Part shown: piece after piece, positions 34,108 to 44,086 of the stretch
How positions within the stretch are numbered: the stretch's first letter is position 1
Layout: every line of letters begins with the position of its first letter
Origin: Mariniphaga sp963747515
Lineage (GTDB): Bacteria; Bacteroidota; Bacteroidia; Bacteroidales; Prolixibacteraceae
Assembly: GCA_963747515.1 (NCBI GenBank)
Contig: CAVVFN010000003.1
Location: forward strand, 868,001-932,000
DNA length: 64,000 nucleotides
Reading direction: 5' to 3'
Notes under the pieces: generated by a model
What the model was told of the DNA's origin: nothing
Databases searched by the model: none
Seen by the model: only the letters and a program-made list of their open reading frames with translations
Made by a program: the position numbers and the translations under genes

Positions 34108-36696
34108 CTAGGATCCTTCAGATACCCTTTTCAATGCGCCCGGTATTTGTAACAAATGGAAATCGTGACTATAAATCAAATATCTTTTCTCCCAAGTGGG
34201 AAAAAATTTTTCTTTATACTTCCGAAGGCCCTTGAAATGGCCTAAAGGCCTTAGATTCTCATAAGCATATTTGAGGCTTTTTTCAGAAAGAGTTGCACCA
34301 TCAATGCCTGAAAGAGGAGCCATACCGATATTCGCTGACTGATAACCAAGTTCTTTGAAATACAACAGCGTTTTTGCCAGCAACATATCCAAAACCCCAT
34401 TTGGGGCTTCAGGCACTTTACGAATTAAATCATAGGTAGCCTCTCCGGGAACATAATCAGGAATTAGATTCAAAAACGCATATACTTTCTCTTCTTTATC
34501 TTCAATGGTTATTATGGTATTATTTTTTAAAATATTACGATCAAAGACTCCCTGTGTAAACGCAATTTCTTTTTGGTGCATTTCTTCCAGCCAACTATCC
34601 GAAACATGTTCCAGCTTTTGTAAAAGCCCCTCTTTAATGGGAGGAATATACACTTTCATTTCAAAACCTTCTGAGGACAGCCGGTTAATGGCACTTCGTG
34701 TGGTTCTTATTTTCTGACCACTGAGGGTAAAAACGGTCAAATCAACAACAGCTTCCTCACCAATAGGGAAACTTTTTTTTCCCAATCTTTTATATACATC
34801 CAGGGTATTTCCCGGTATGCGATAAAAGACATTGACAAAACCATTTTCCTCGCAAAATTTTTCAAATTCCGTAATTAATCTTACCATTGCAACTTCGTCT
34901 TTACATACTGGATTTTCCAGCACGAATGCAAAATGGCGGGTTACTTTAAAAGATATAAAACCATCTTTGTCATTTGTAAAAAAGAAAAATTTATCAGGAT
35001 AGATTTTAAAATAATCAAGCGTTGAATTCCCATATTTTTTCACCAGTTCAGAAGCCAGTTCTCTATCTCCGGCTGAATTAAAAGGTTTTCCAAAAATAGG
35101 CCGCAACAAACTATAAAATATAAAAACCAAAACCAAACCCCCTGAAACATAAATAGCATGTAGAAACTCAGTGGCAAACCTTGTTTCTGGTTCAAGGCCT
35201 GAAGCATTGAGAAGGAAAAATAAGCGCAGAATCGTTTTTACAGACTGCCAAAATTCAAAATCTATCCCAAAATGGCGTCTGTCGATAAAATAAAATGATA
35301 TGGAACCTATGATTATAAGAGCTAAAACACTATATATTAAAACAGCGAAACTTATTCTGGTAAATTTTGGATGAGGCTTTAATTTGTAAAATTTTCGGGT
35401 ATAAAATAAAGAAGCAAATGCCACAAAGGAAAGAATAGCTTCTTCATAATCTGCTGATTTTATCAAATGTCCCAATATGGACAATAAAGTAAGCGCAATT
35501 CCTAAGCTCCAGGCCCTTTTTGATCCCTGTAAAAGAAAAACACTCAGGATGATCAGCAATAATCCAAAAACCATTATAAAACCGACACTCGTTGAAATCA
35601 TATTTTCGGGAAATATTTCCTGCATCAGCCGAAGACGTGCAGGAATGGCCGGAGTAAGGGCAGAAACAATATTAACTATTCCCAGAATAAAAATAATAAA
35701 AGCAGGTAAAATTCTAAGAATCAGGTTGTCTTTTCTTGTGATAAAACTAAACAGTCCGAAAATAAGCGGAAGCCAAAATTCAAAAAAACGGAATAAAAGT
35801 GTAATGGAAGCTGCTGCAAAGACAGGGAATCCAAACTGACGCAGCAAGTAGGTTAAAGAAACTTCTATGGCCCCCAAACCCCGAAGAAAAGGAGAAGCTA
35901 TCAATATAACAATCATTACCATATAGCCAATGATTGCTGCTGGTAACGATGCTTCAAAACCCAAAGCCAGCATAGCAATATACAGGTGCAAAATTCCACT
36001 AAATTCGATTAAAGTGGAAAAAAATAAAATCAGCCAAACTTCTTTTCTATTTATTTTATTGGCTATCATTTCATCCAGAATCAAAATAAATGAAGGCTTT
36101 ATCCTGGAAATCCACCGATACATTCTTCCTTTTTTTGCCAGGGAGAAAAGCAATAGAACCAGGAAAACAGAAAGCAAAAGGAGAAACAAAAATCCCAAAA
36201 GTTCGGTTTTTTGAAAATCAATCATCAGCAAGGCTATTCCCAAAACTGGCACGGCCACCAAAACTACCGACATAATGCTGATAATTCCATAAAGTGTTGA
36301 TGCCAGATGAATTTGTGATTTGGTAACTTCTTCATTATCGAGATCCCTGGTGAAAAAGGCTAAAGAGGTAAAACCTCCCGCAGGTAAAAAAACACTTATT
36401 AAATTTCTTTTCAGGAATAACCGTACTGCAGCGATTTTTGAAATATTTTTCCCGGTAGCCCTAAATGAATGTACGTACATCATAGCCTGAAGAAAAATAT
36501 AGATTAAGGTAAGGATAATTCCAAGCAATATGTACCATGAATTGCTCTCTGCTAACTGATTTCTTATTTGTATGACTTCAACCTGCTCATGACGAATAAA
36601 AAATACTGCAAGTCCAATCATAAAAACCGACAGAATCAACTGCCAAAAAAATTTACTAAAAAAAAGGGTGGAAAGAAATTGCTTTGCCCTTACCAT
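34108..36696 (-). CDS. mprF: bifunctional lysylphosphatidylglycerol flippase/synthetase, MprF-like
   Basis: Seen: 862 residues. The N-terminal 520 residues hold about 12-14 membrane helices (flippase domain); the C-terminal 300 residues form the DUF2156 aminoacyltransferase (FFFFTNDKDGFISFKVTRHFAFVLENPVC, FYRIPGNTLDVYKRLGKKSFPIGEEAVVDL, EATYDLIRKVPEAPNGVLDMLLAKTLLYFKELGYQ). Known: MprF uses aminoacyl-tRNA to add lysine or alanine to phosphatidylglycerol and flips the product, reducing binding of cationic peptides. Amino acid specificity cannot be inferred. Single gene. Confidence 0.92.
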   Translation of the reverse strand: MVRAKQFLSTLFFSKFFWQLILSVFMIGLAVFFIRHEQVEVIQIRNQLAESNSWYILLGIILTLIYIFLQAMMYVHSFRATGKNISKIAAVRLFLKRNLISVFLPAGGFTSLAFFTRDLDNEEVTKSQIHLASTLYGIISIMSVVLVAVPVLGIALLMIDFQKTELLGFLFLLLLSVFLVLLLFSLAKKGRMYRWISRIKPSFILILDEMIANKINRKEVWLILFFSTLIEFSGILHLYIAMLALGFEASLPAAIIGYMVMIVILIASPFLRGLGAIEVSLTYLLRQFGFPVFAAASITLLFRFFEFWLPLIFGLFSFITRKDNLILRILPAFIIFILGIVNIVSALTPAIPARLRLMQEIFPENMISTSVGFIMVFGLLLIILSVFLLQGSKRAWSLGIALTLLSILGHLIKSADYEEAILSFVAFASLFYTRKFYKLKPHPKFTRISFAVLIYSVLALIIIGSISFYFIDRRHFGIDFEFWQSVKTILRLFFLLNASGLEPETRFATEFLHAIYVSGGLVLVFIFYSLLRPIFGKPFNSAGDRELASELVKKYGNSTLDYFKIYPDKFFFFTNDKDGFISFKVTRHFAFVLENPVCKDEVAMVRLITEFEKFCEENGFVNVFYRIPGNTLDVYKRLGKKSFPIGEEAVVDLTVFTLSGQKIRTTRSAINRLSSEGFEMKVYIPPIKEGLLQKLEHVSDSWLEEMHQKEIAFTQGVFDRNILKNNTIITIEDKEEKVYAFLNLIPDYVPGEATYDLIRKVPEAPNGVLDMLLAKTLLYFKELGYQSANIGMAPLSGIDGATLSEKSLKYAYENLRPLGHFKGLRKYKEKFFPTWEKRYLIYSHDFHLLQIPGALKRVSEGS

Positions 36697-36973
36697 AACT
36701 TCATTATTTGATCCTTTACCAGAAGAGAACTTTCGTTGTTAAATTTATTAAAAACAAAATTAAAAACGATATAACATCCATTCATTTTTCATCATTCAAA
36801 AACATCTGGTTAATTCATGCAGGGAACTTTTTTAAATTCACCTGAAGACCAATTAATAATCAAAAACCTGTACAGCACAAAAATTGAAATAAAACGAACT
36901 GAGCTAAAAAAGAATTCCTTACATTTGAATTGTAGATGAACTAATTTTATATTCATTTCTAATTAAAAAGCAT

Positions 36974-38056
36974 ATGCCAGTTATGAGGGATTGCACCGAT
37001 GAAAAGAAATATGGAACTATTTTTTTTATTAAAAAAAGGCTCTGGAAGTTCTTCCTGTTTATTTTTTCCGCCTTTTTCGCGGGACTAATTTGCACTGCTC
37101 AATTGTCAACCCAGAAAAAAAACAAGATTCCATTGATCACAAAACCTGTATTATTCAATACCGCACAGGCCGACGAGATTCTCAAGGCGCTTGAAATATT
37201 TCCCCCTGACAGTCCTTATAACCTTGATATTTCCAACCGGCCGGTTGCAGCCAATTCATCCGAAATTATCAATGGAATGACATCCAATAAACGGTTGGGC
37301 TATAATTTTGACATGGGCTATGTTATTGTACCACCAAACCAGAGAAAGGTGGATGTAAAAATATATAAATATCCGGGTGAGTCCGACCCAGGTCCTTATC
37401 CGATTCCAGATAATGCTCCTATTGAAGGATGGCCGCTCAATTCTTCAGATGACGGATCAAGAGAGAAAGACCCTGTAAAAAGCCTCAATAAAATTCAGCA
37501 CAAGGGAAAAGGAGATCGCCATGTGTTGGTGGTTGATCCATACAATAAAAAACTTTATGAATTTTATGCAGGTTATAAGACAGATTCAGGTTGGAGAGTT
37601 GCTCAAGCAAGCATTTTTGATTTAACTTCTAACAAAATGCGGCCTGAAGGATGGACTTCAACAGACGCAGCAGGATTGTCTGTTTTTGCAGCTACCGTTC
37701 GGTATCCTGATGTAGAAAGTGGAATTGTTCCTCATGTAATCAGGGTAACTGTCAGTAGAACCCGCAATGCCTATGTTTATCCTGCCACTCATATGGCCAG
37801 CAGACTGGAAGACAGCAATCTCCCAAGAATGGGAGAACGTTTCCGCCTGAAGAAAACGGTTGATATTTCAGGATTCTCTCCTCATGCACAGGCAATAGCT
37901 AAAGGAATGAAAAAGTATGGATTAATTGTTGCCGATAACGGAATGGACTGGCTGATATCAGTTGCTCCGGATGAACGCTTCAAAGGGCTTGATGATTTGA
38001 GAAAACTGAATCCGGATGATTTTGAAGTAATTGTACCTCCGGGTGAAAAAAATTAG
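36974..38056 (+). CDS. conserved secreted protein of unknown function
   Basis: Seen: 360 residues. Membrane or signal helix at about 22-46 (KRLWKFFLFIFSAFFAGLICTAQ). The body has strongly conserved-looking blocks: HVLVVDPYNKKLYEFYAGYK, GWRVAQASIFDLTSNKMRPE GWTSTDAAGL, ATHMASRLEDSNLPRMGERFR, ISGFSPHAQAIAKGMKKYG and IVADNG. Known: this pattern is shared by a widespread bacterial family of extracellular proteins with no assigned function. A decayed partial copy of its 3' end lies at about 39511-39690. Inferred: secreted; no enzyme activity claimed. Confidence 0.75.
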   Translation: MPVMRDCTDEKKYGTIFFIKKRLWKFFLFIFSAFFAGLICTAQLSTQKKNKIPLITKPVLFNTAQADEILKALEIFPPDSPYNLDISNRPVAANSSEIINGMTSNKRLGYNFDMGYVIVPPNQRKVDVKIYKYPGESDPGPYPIPDNAPIEGWPLNSSDDGSREKDPVKSLNKIQHKGKGDRHVLVVDPYNKKLYEFYAGYKTDSGWRVAQASIFDLTSNKMRPEGWTSTDAAGLSVFAATVRYPDVESGIVPHVIRVTVSRTRNAYVYPATHMASRLEDSNLPRMGERFRLKKTVDISGFSPHAQAIAKGMKKYGLIVADNGMDWLISVAPDERFKGLDDLRKLNPDDFEVIVPPGEKN

Positions 38057-38327
38057 AAGTACAAAAGTATTCTGAAAAAATAGCCAGATAACCCCCTGAA
38101 GCTTTAAATACTGCCCTTCATAAATGGGTTATTCCTGCCTCTCTTTATGTAAGAGCTGCACGTAATGTTTATTAAAACCCTTTGATTTAAAAGTTTGTTA
38201 TATCTGGTGATAATGATTGACATATCTTTTTTAGGCTTTCATGAACTCCAACTGGTAAATAAAAAGCTAAATATAAAATATAAGCAATATTGGTTAACTT
38301 CAATTTTGGATTAAAAGCAAAAGAATT

Positions 38328-39179
38328 ATGACTGAACTTACAATTATTATTCCTACCTATAATTGCATGCAAAATAAAAAAAACAGTCTGGAATTGGTAC
38401 TTAAATCAATTGAAAAACAAAACATTGATAAAAATAAAGTTGAAATTGTTTTTGTTGATAACGGCAGCAGTGACAATACTCTGACTTTTATTGAAGGATG
38501 GAGAAAAATTAATTTTAAAAAATATGGAAGTTTACAACTTCTCTTTAATCCTGATTTAAACAGAGCGAAAAGCAGGAATATGGGTGCAGAAAAAGCAGAA
38601 GGCGATAAATTACTCTTTATGGATGATGATACCATGATTTATAACCCTGATGCTCTTATAACACTTATATCGGATTTTTATGAAAAACATACATTCTTTT
38701 GCGGAGCACAACGATACTGGACTTTAGCAGGGTGGACATTTGAAGAGATAAAGAATGATCTGATGAAAAACAATGTCATAGATTCTTATGCTTTTTTGCC
38801 AAAAGGAATATCAAGAGAATCGGGTTTCAGAGATTTACAGGAGTTTTCATTTATTGGAAATTTCGGAGGATTAATAAAGGAGGACTTTATGAACGTGAGA
38901 GGTTTTGATTCAAATAGATTTCCTGGCAGACAGGAAGATGTTGATTTAATGTTCCGGTTAGTATTGTATAAATTTCATTGCAGACTTCTTTCTGAAGCGG
39001 TGAAGGTAATTCATTTAACACACCCAATAACTGGAAATAAAAAAGACGAAAGAATTTACTGGCTGGAAGAATTTAAAAAGAAAGAACATGAGGAGGGGTT
39101 CTATTTTTGCATCAATCATTTATTTGAAATATTTGAAGATAATGATGAATTTCATCCTGTTTTAAAAAGAATAAACTAA
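38328..39179 (+). CDS. glycosyltransferase family 2
   Basis: Seen: 283 residues, no membrane helix. GT-A fold: LTIIIPTYNCMQNKKNSLEL, VFVDNGSSDNTL, NRAKSRNMGAEKAEGDKLLFMDDD (metal-binding DDD near residue 102), FIGNFGGLIKEDFMNVRGFD and GRQEDVDLMFRL (acceptor-side ED). Known: an inverting GT2 of the GalNAc/rhamnosyltransferase-like type. The sugar and acceptor are unknown. It sits between the conserved secreted gene and the decayed copy of that gene, in a stretch with other remnants. Confidence 0.9.
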   Translation: MTELTIIIPTYNCMQNKKNSLELVLKSIEKQNIDKNKVEIVFVDNGSSDNTLTFIEGWRKINFKKYGSLQLLFNPDLNRAKSRNMGAEKAEGDKLLFMDDDTMIYNPDALITLISDFYEKHTFFCGAQRYWTLAGWTFEEIKNDLMKNNVIDSYAFLPKGISRESGFRDLQEFSFIGNFGGLIKEDFMNVRGFDSNRFPGRQEDVDLMFRLVLYKFHCRLLSEAVKVIHLTHPITGNKKDERIYWLEEFKKKEHEEGFYFCINHLFEIFEDNDEFHPVLKRIN

Positions 39180-39510
39180 AAGGAAAGTGCTTTTCGATAT
39201 CTTATCCTGACATAACAACAACATTCTCTGAAGAAAATAGCCCTTACATATATATGAATGCTGTTGCTGATTCCACCTCAGGCAAAACCTTTCCGAAATC
39301 TTTTAATAACCCGACTTTGTCATCTCACCAATCCCAGGCTCTTCTTCCGCTCCGCAAATGGTTCGAATGCGCAGCGATAGCAACGGGAAGAAACAGTGGA
39401 ACTGAAAAAATAATCTTTTTCTGAATTCTTAAACAGACTATCTATATTTCATAGTCTATTCTACCTGCAAAATATTCAATTTATCGAATATATTAATCCT
39501 CAATTACTTT
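39180..39510. other. 331-bp intergenic region after the GT2 gene
   Basis: No open frame with coding character; no hairpin noticed. It leads into the decayed gene copy starting near 39511. Confidence 0.5.
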
Positions 39511-39690
39511 GTCCTCATGCACATGGCATAACAAGAGGGATGATGAATTATGGACTGATTGTTGCTGATAATTTCTGAATTGGCTGATATAAATTATTCC
39601 CGGTGATCGCTTCAAAGGGCCTGATGTTCTGAGAAAGCTAAAACCGGATGATTTAGAGGTAATCTTATTTTCAGGTGTCGGTAAAAAGGA
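39511..39690 (+). pseudogene. decayed partial copy of the 3' end of the conserved secreted gene
   Basis: About 180 bp align with the last part of the gene at 36974-38056, starting at its tcctcatgcaca segment and running through GLIVADN, RFKGLDDLRKLNPDDFEVI to the end; stops and small indels break the frame. So this is a fragment of a former tandem copy, now degenerate, with the GT2 gene between the two copies. No upstream part of the copy is left. Confidence 0.75.
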
Positions 39691-39785
39691 CTGCAAAACA
39701 GAATTAAATGAGTTACCGGTTTAGAAAGCCTCTAAACGCAACCGATCAGCAGTAATTTATATCTACCTGTTATAAAATGAATGCC

Positions 39786-40172
39786 ATGAAAAAAACACTT
39801 ATTTTAACTTATGTTATTATAGTCTTTACTGGCTGTTCGAAGAATTACGATCAGGAGAATCCTGACGGCTTAAGTATACGACTGGCAAATAGGAGTCCCT
39901 ATTATTTTAAGAATATTAAAATGAATACCTCAACAGGAAATGTAAGCTTCGGAAATTTAGATGCAGGTAAATATTCGGAGTATGAAGAATTCGAAAGGGC
40001 ATACAGGTATGCTTATGTGGAGCTGGAAATCGGCAACAGCACATATACGCTGCAGCCCATTGATTTTGCAGGCGAAACTCCTTTGAAAAATGGAAAATAT
40101 ACTTTTGAGATCAATGCACTTGATTCCGAAGATCGTTCAAAAAGATTAACCCTTAGACTGGTTGAAGATTAA
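39786..40172 (+). CDS. small lipoprotein of unknown function
   Basis: Seen: 128 residues from the ATG at 39786 (an ATG three codons earlier is in frame), with a lipoprotein signal peptide (TLILTYVIIVFTGC, Cys16 or so). The rest is about 110 residues predicted beta-rich (LSIRLANRSPYYFKNIKMNT, YTFEINALDSEDRSKRL). I recognise no family. It is a periplasmic or outer-membrane lipoprotein of unknown role, next to a decayed region. Confidence 0.6.
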   Translation: MKKTLILTYVIIVFTGCSKNYDQENPDGLSIRLANRSPYYFKNIKMNTSTGNVSFGNLDAGKYSEYEEFERAYRYAYVELEIGNSTYTLQPIDFAGETPLKNGKYTFEINALDSEDRSKRLTLRLVED

Positions 40173-40572
40173 CAATCTACAACCGGATGTTTTTCTAATA
40201 AGGGTTATCCACTAGTTTTTCGGAGAAACAATTATACGATTCAAGAAGGATTAAACAGCAATGCCAACTTTGCTTTTAAATCAACCATTGAACATTACAA
40301 CAAAATCTACTGTGGAGAAATAACAGGATGTTCACAATACCTGGCACTCCCATAAGTAAAGGCCAGCAGGTAAACATATCCGGAGACACCAATCCTTTCC
40401 AGCAGTATTCACTATTACCAGTGAAAAAGGGTATGCAAAGATTGGCAACAACACGATTGAAGTGAAAGCAAAATAGAAGAGCCCGTTGAATTAATATTGC
40501 TGGCATGGGGAAAAGGAGCCTGAAGGCTTATTCATTCTGCAGGTTAACCGAACAAAAAAACAAAAGCCTGAA
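40173..40572 (+). other. decayed coding-like stretch
   Basis: Fragments in two frames, such as GTPISKGQQVNISGDTNPFQ (from about 40335) and FTITSEKGYAKIGNNTIEVK (to about 40475), joined by a one-base shift, look like a beta-rich protein end that has lost its reading frame. No family is assigned. No other gene is seen in this 400-bp gap. Confidence 0.35.
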
Positions 40573-41496
40573 TCAGACGTAATCAATTCGAGGCCGTACT
40601 TTCTTATAAAGTGCGTCAGACAATAGCTTTATCAGCCTTTTATCGTATTTTTGATTCCAAAGCATTTCCAGCAGATATTTTATACGATCCCGTTTCTGAA
40701 TTATTGGTTTATCTCTATTTAACGCATCGATTTTAACCATATCCTTTTCGTATAAAACAAAATCAAATATTTTACTGTTATCGATAATGCGCTTATTGTT
40801 TCCCGATCTAGGAATAGTTACAACCTGTTTTTGTAGATTCCAACGCAGAATAATCTGTACAGGTGTTTTATTGTACTTTTTAGCTATTGCATTTATTTCA
40901 TGAATATTCATTGCTTCCCCCCGCATAAGAGGGCTCCAGGCAACCAGTTGAATGTTCTTACTTCGGCAAAATTCATGTAAAACAGGATTACTGTTTCTTG
41001 GATGAAATTCCACCTGATTCACAGCCGGTACTATCTTGCTGTTGGCCAACAGGTATTCCAGGTGATGAATTTTAAAATTGCTAACCCCAATAGCACGAAT
41101 TAATCCTTCATTATACAAATCTTCCATGACTTTCCAGGTTTCAAGCGTTTTTTTTCCCTGTGGCCAGTGGATATGATACAAATCAAGATAATCCGTTTGT
41201 AATGCCTTAAGAGTTTGCTGCAGGGCATTCCTTGTGGATTCATAACCTTGTTGTTCATTCCCAATTTTTGAAGATATAAACAAATCGCTCCTGGGAATAC
41301 TGCTTATCTTTATTCCTCTTCCTACTCCTTCTTCATTATGATATGCATAAGCTGTGTCTATATGCCGGTAGCCATTTTTAAGCGCAGTTGATACTGCTTT
41401 TTCCACACGACCATTCTCCGGTAACTGAAATACTCCCAATCCCATCCAGGGCATCTCAACTCCGTTATTTAACTTTACTCTTGATGATATATCCAT
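40573..41496 (-). CDS. aldo/keto reductase
   Basis: Seen: 307 residues. DTAYAYHNEEGVGRGI near residue 46 carries catalytic Asp and Tyr; SSKIGNEQQGYEST (Lys) and DLYHIHWPQGKK (His) complete the tetrad. Further segments are GVSNFKIHHLEYLL, VNQVEFHPRN and the TIPRSGNNKRIIDN nucleotide site. Known: NADPH-dependent reduction of aldehydes and ketones, (alpha/beta)8 barrel, cytoplasmic. The C-terminal 20 residues extend a little beyond the usual family end. Single gene; substrate not predictable. Confidence 0.94.
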   Translation of the reverse strand: MDISSRVKLNNGVEMPWMGLGVFQLPENGRVEKAVSTALKNGYRHIDTAYAYHNEEGVGRGIKISSIPRSDLFISSKIGNEQQGYESTRNALQQTLKALQTDYLDLYHIHWPQGKKTLETWKVMEDLYNEGLIRAIGVSNFKIHHLEYLLANSKIVPAVNQVEFHPRNSNPVLHEFCRSKNIQLVAWSPLMRGEAMNIHEINAIAKKYNKTPVQIILRWNLQKQVVTIPRSGNNKRIIDNSKIFDFVLYEKDMVKIDALNRDKPIIQKRDRIKYLLEMLWNQKYDKRLIKLLSDALYKKVRPRIDYV

Positions 41497-41724
41497 TATA
41501 AGTTATTAGCGTTCTTTTGCCTATCATTAGGTAAGTAATAAAAACCCAAACATAAAGATATAAAAAATGTTTTCATTCCAATGGAAAAACAGGCTTAATA
41601 GTGGAGAAACTACATATGCATTTGCTGTTTTTCCGAAATTTCAGGTAATAAATTCGAGTTAAAATTTCAATCTGCTTTATTTTAAAGTTATAAAAATGTA
41701 TAATTAATTCATATAAACAACCAA

Positions 41725-42762
41725 CTATCTGAATGAAATACGCAAATCATGCCGATAGGCCTGACGCATTAATTTATCTGCAACAGGTGGTCGGTAATGC
41801 GATTTCTCATAATAATTTGAAAAATCTTCAGTAATGGAATTAACTCCGGAAAAATTGCACACATTTGATGAACCAAATAACCTGTTAAGGTAGTCCAAAT
41901 CCTCTTTTGCAAGGTACTCCTGATTGTACAAAGGGCTTATAATAATCCGGTAATCAGTATTATGTTTTCTTAATATCTGTGCCATTTCTTCGAGCATCAC
42001 CTTTTGGGGTTGAAAGATGGTTTCCTGCGAATAAATTTTCCCAGGTTTTCTTTCATAAAATTCTTCCATCTTATCATCCAAATAATACCTGTTTTTTTGA
42101 ATAAGGCTGTCATAATAGTAAAAGGAAAGTTCATTTTCAACCGGATCATAAGTAAAAGGGCGGCTTTCTATCAAACGTTTTCGATACATATAGCGCTTCA
42201 GTTTTCCCGATATTTTATAATCAAGGTATCCATACAGAAAAAGAACATTTAGAAAGCCCTTAACATTAGCTACATGAAAATCAAAGTTGTTTTGATAGCC
42301 GACCAATTGTGGAGAAATAATTCCTAAATGTCCATTTTTAGGTTCCACCTTGCTAAGAATACTCTGGTCCAGAATAATTAGGGCATTTTTTATTTCAACA
42401 TCCTTTGTGTCCAGGTAAAGAAATTTTTTATGCATGGCATAGAGGGTTTCTCCAGCTGCATCGAAATGATAGGCCGGCTCATTGCCAATGTATTTCTGCC
42501 AGTCAGCGATCCGGTAGAACCAAGCTCTTGAATTACCGAAAATAAATGAATTGTATCCTTCTTCAGGGTATCGGTTATCAAAATTTGCTGTAGCCACATA
42601 ATCGGTGTTGAGAAAAACAGTACCGTTTACCTTCTTATCAAAATAGGAATCGTATTGATACAATACTTTAAATGGATCAAATACAAAATAAAGAGCGATA
42701 ATTGCCAAAAATGGCAAAGAAAACAGTACCGCCTTACGAATAAATTTCTCCATTGTCGTCAC
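41725..42762 (-). CDS. membrane-anchored DltD/SGNH-like protein
   Basis: Seen: 345 residues (an alternative Met at the fourth codon, 42753). One N-terminal hydrophobic helix (KAVLFSLPFLAIIALYFVF), then a soluble domain with SFIFGNSRAWFYRI, which resembles the GxSR/NS block of SGNH-type proteins, plus IIISPLYNQEY and YEKSHYRPPVADKLM near the C-terminus. Known: DltD- and AlgX-like SGNH proteins assist O-acylation of surface polymers alongside an MBOAT partner. No MBOAT gene is in the window, so the role is a guess. Family assignment moderate. Confidence 0.55.
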   Translation of the reverse strand: MTTMEKFIRKAVLFSLPFLAIIALYFVFDPFKVLYQYDSYFDKKVNGTVFLNTDYVATANFDNRYPEEGYNSFIFGNSRAWFYRIADWQKYIGNEPAYHFDAAGETLYAMHKKFLYLDTKDVEIKNALIILDQSILSKVEPKNGHLGIISPQLVGYQNNFDFHVANVKGFLNVLFLYGYLDYKISGKLKRYMYRKRLIESRPFTYDPVENELSFYYYDSLIQKNRYYLDDKMEEFYERKPGKIYSQETIFQPQKVMLEEMAQILRKHNTDYRIIISPLYNQEYLAKEDLDYLNRLFGSSNVCNFSGVNSITEDFSNYYEKSHYRPPVADKLMRQAYRHDLRISFR

Positions 42763-42798
42763 TATTAATGTTTAAACCTTATCACATAAGATGACCTT

Positions 42799-42846
42799 GT
42801 AAATGCCTGTATGAGCAGAAAATAATTTGCCAGAACAGGCATTTAC
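42799..42846. repeat. 12-bp inverted repeat (hairpin)
   Basis: gtaaatgcctgt at 42799-42810 and its exact complement at 42835-42846, with a 24-nt loop, lie upstream of the DltD-like gene. No U-run follows, so an operator or a leader structure fits better than a terminator. The rest of the gap 42847-43263 shows no gene. Confidence 0.45.
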
Positions 42847-43263
42847 CGAATTCAGCTTTTTACAGTATTTCCTGCACCGCAAATCGAATTCCGTTGAAAA
42901 GATCCAACCTATAATTGATTTAATATCCATTTTTACGAGTATGTTTAGTAAGAATTTTAACATTGCTGAACGGCAATTGTTTGTTGCTAAAAATACAAAA
43001 AAGTCTGTTTTTATGAAAGGTTGCCTGAGAAGAAATTGTACTTTAATTACTTATGTGAATTTTTAATCATTCATTGTTTTATACAAATTCTCCCATTCCA
43101 GCAAAATGGTAAGTTATTTCTTTTTGAGAACAAAAAACCCTACTTTATAATTGTATCTTATACTCCTTGCTTTTCTTTACAGCTTGTGAAAAAATAATAT
43201 AGAAGAAGTAAATTTTCCATTTCACAACCTCTTATTCTCTGTTGCTATTTTCAGTTCAATTCA

Positions 43264-43389
43264 TCAGAAATACTGGGATGTGCGGTTTGTAACATAAATT
43301 ACCTCCGCGTTTTCGTGATAAAGTCCGGCGCTAGAACCGGATGCACCCGGGGTAGTATTAAACGTTCCGGTACCTGTAGAAACGTCCTG
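43264..43389 (-). pseudogene. 41-codon remnant, unrecognised
   Basis: Between an in-frame TAA and the TGA at 43264 the frame reads QDVSTGTGTFNTTPGASGSS... to NAEVIYVTNRTSQYF, with higher GC than its surroundings and a Ser/Thr/Gly-rich, secreted-type composition. It has no start codon and ends 12 bp before the neighbouring gene's stop, so it is probably a 3' end of a lost gene. Confidence 0.3.
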
Positions 43390-43401
43390 TTAGTGCATTT
43401 T

Positions 43402-43923
43402 TCATGTACTGAATACACAAAACTTGCCCTCTTTTACCGATACCTTTACCCTGATAAGCACATCCACTGCTTTTCCTCTTTGGATACCGGAATCCCATTC
43501 CCTAAACTTTTCCTTAAATACCTGTAATACCTGACATCCAATGTTGTATATTTCAGCCTCACATTGAATGATTTGAAAATCTCCTGCAATACCCTGGCAG
43601 TTTACTACACATTGAAGCCAGATATCATCGGTGATGGTTTTTTCACGATTGGTTAAACGGATAACAGACTCCAGATACCCAGCCATTTCTTCAGCGGAGA
43701 TTTCCGGTACCGGCATTTTATCAACTAAATAGAAAACCTCCAGGAGTTGTTTCGCTTTACCTGGATTTTCACTGAATGTATAATTGAAGTTAAAATAAGA
43801 ACAGGTGGCCGTTGAATCTCTAACCGGCAGGAAACCATATTGAGCGGATAAGGATGCAGGGAGCAAAACTGAGAAAAGGAGAAGGATTTTCACATTTACA
43901 AAGATGTTCCTGATCAGTTTCAT
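43402..43923 (-). CDS. secreted TonB-C-terminal-domain-like protein
   Basis: Seen: 173 residues with a signal peptide (FVNVKILLLFSVLLPASLSAQ). The C-terminal half (about 90-170: DDIWLQCVVNCQGIAGDFQI, VLQVFKEKFREWDSGIQRGK, VDVLIRVKVSVKEGKF) matches the pattern of the TonB/GSPII C-terminal fold (v.f.V...G.i.....s....l...a........W.P....G..V......). There is no N-terminal membrane anchor and no proline linker. Known: in Bacteroidota many stand-alone TonB-C-like proteins exist without known partner. Function not assigned. Confidence 0.6.
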   Translation of the reverse strand: MKLIRNIFVNVKILLLFSVLLPASLSAQYGFLPVRDSTATCSYFNFNYTFSENPGKAKQLLEVFYLVDKMPVPEISAEEMAGYLESVIRLTNREKTITDDIWLQCVVNCQGIAGDFQIIQCEAEIYNIGCQVLQVFKEKFREWDSGIQRGKAVDVLIRVKVSVKEGKFCVFST

Positions 43924-44086
43924 TGCAGTCTGTTAAATTGAAATACCAGATACTACAAATACGTTTTATTTTTCTATAGGTTACTTTTATTGTCCTATTA
44001 CTCCCAGAGGATTTAAAAAGCAACAGGAATTAGTGAAACTTAAAACACCAAGTTTGAACAACGCTGTATATAAGCACCCATTCCTG

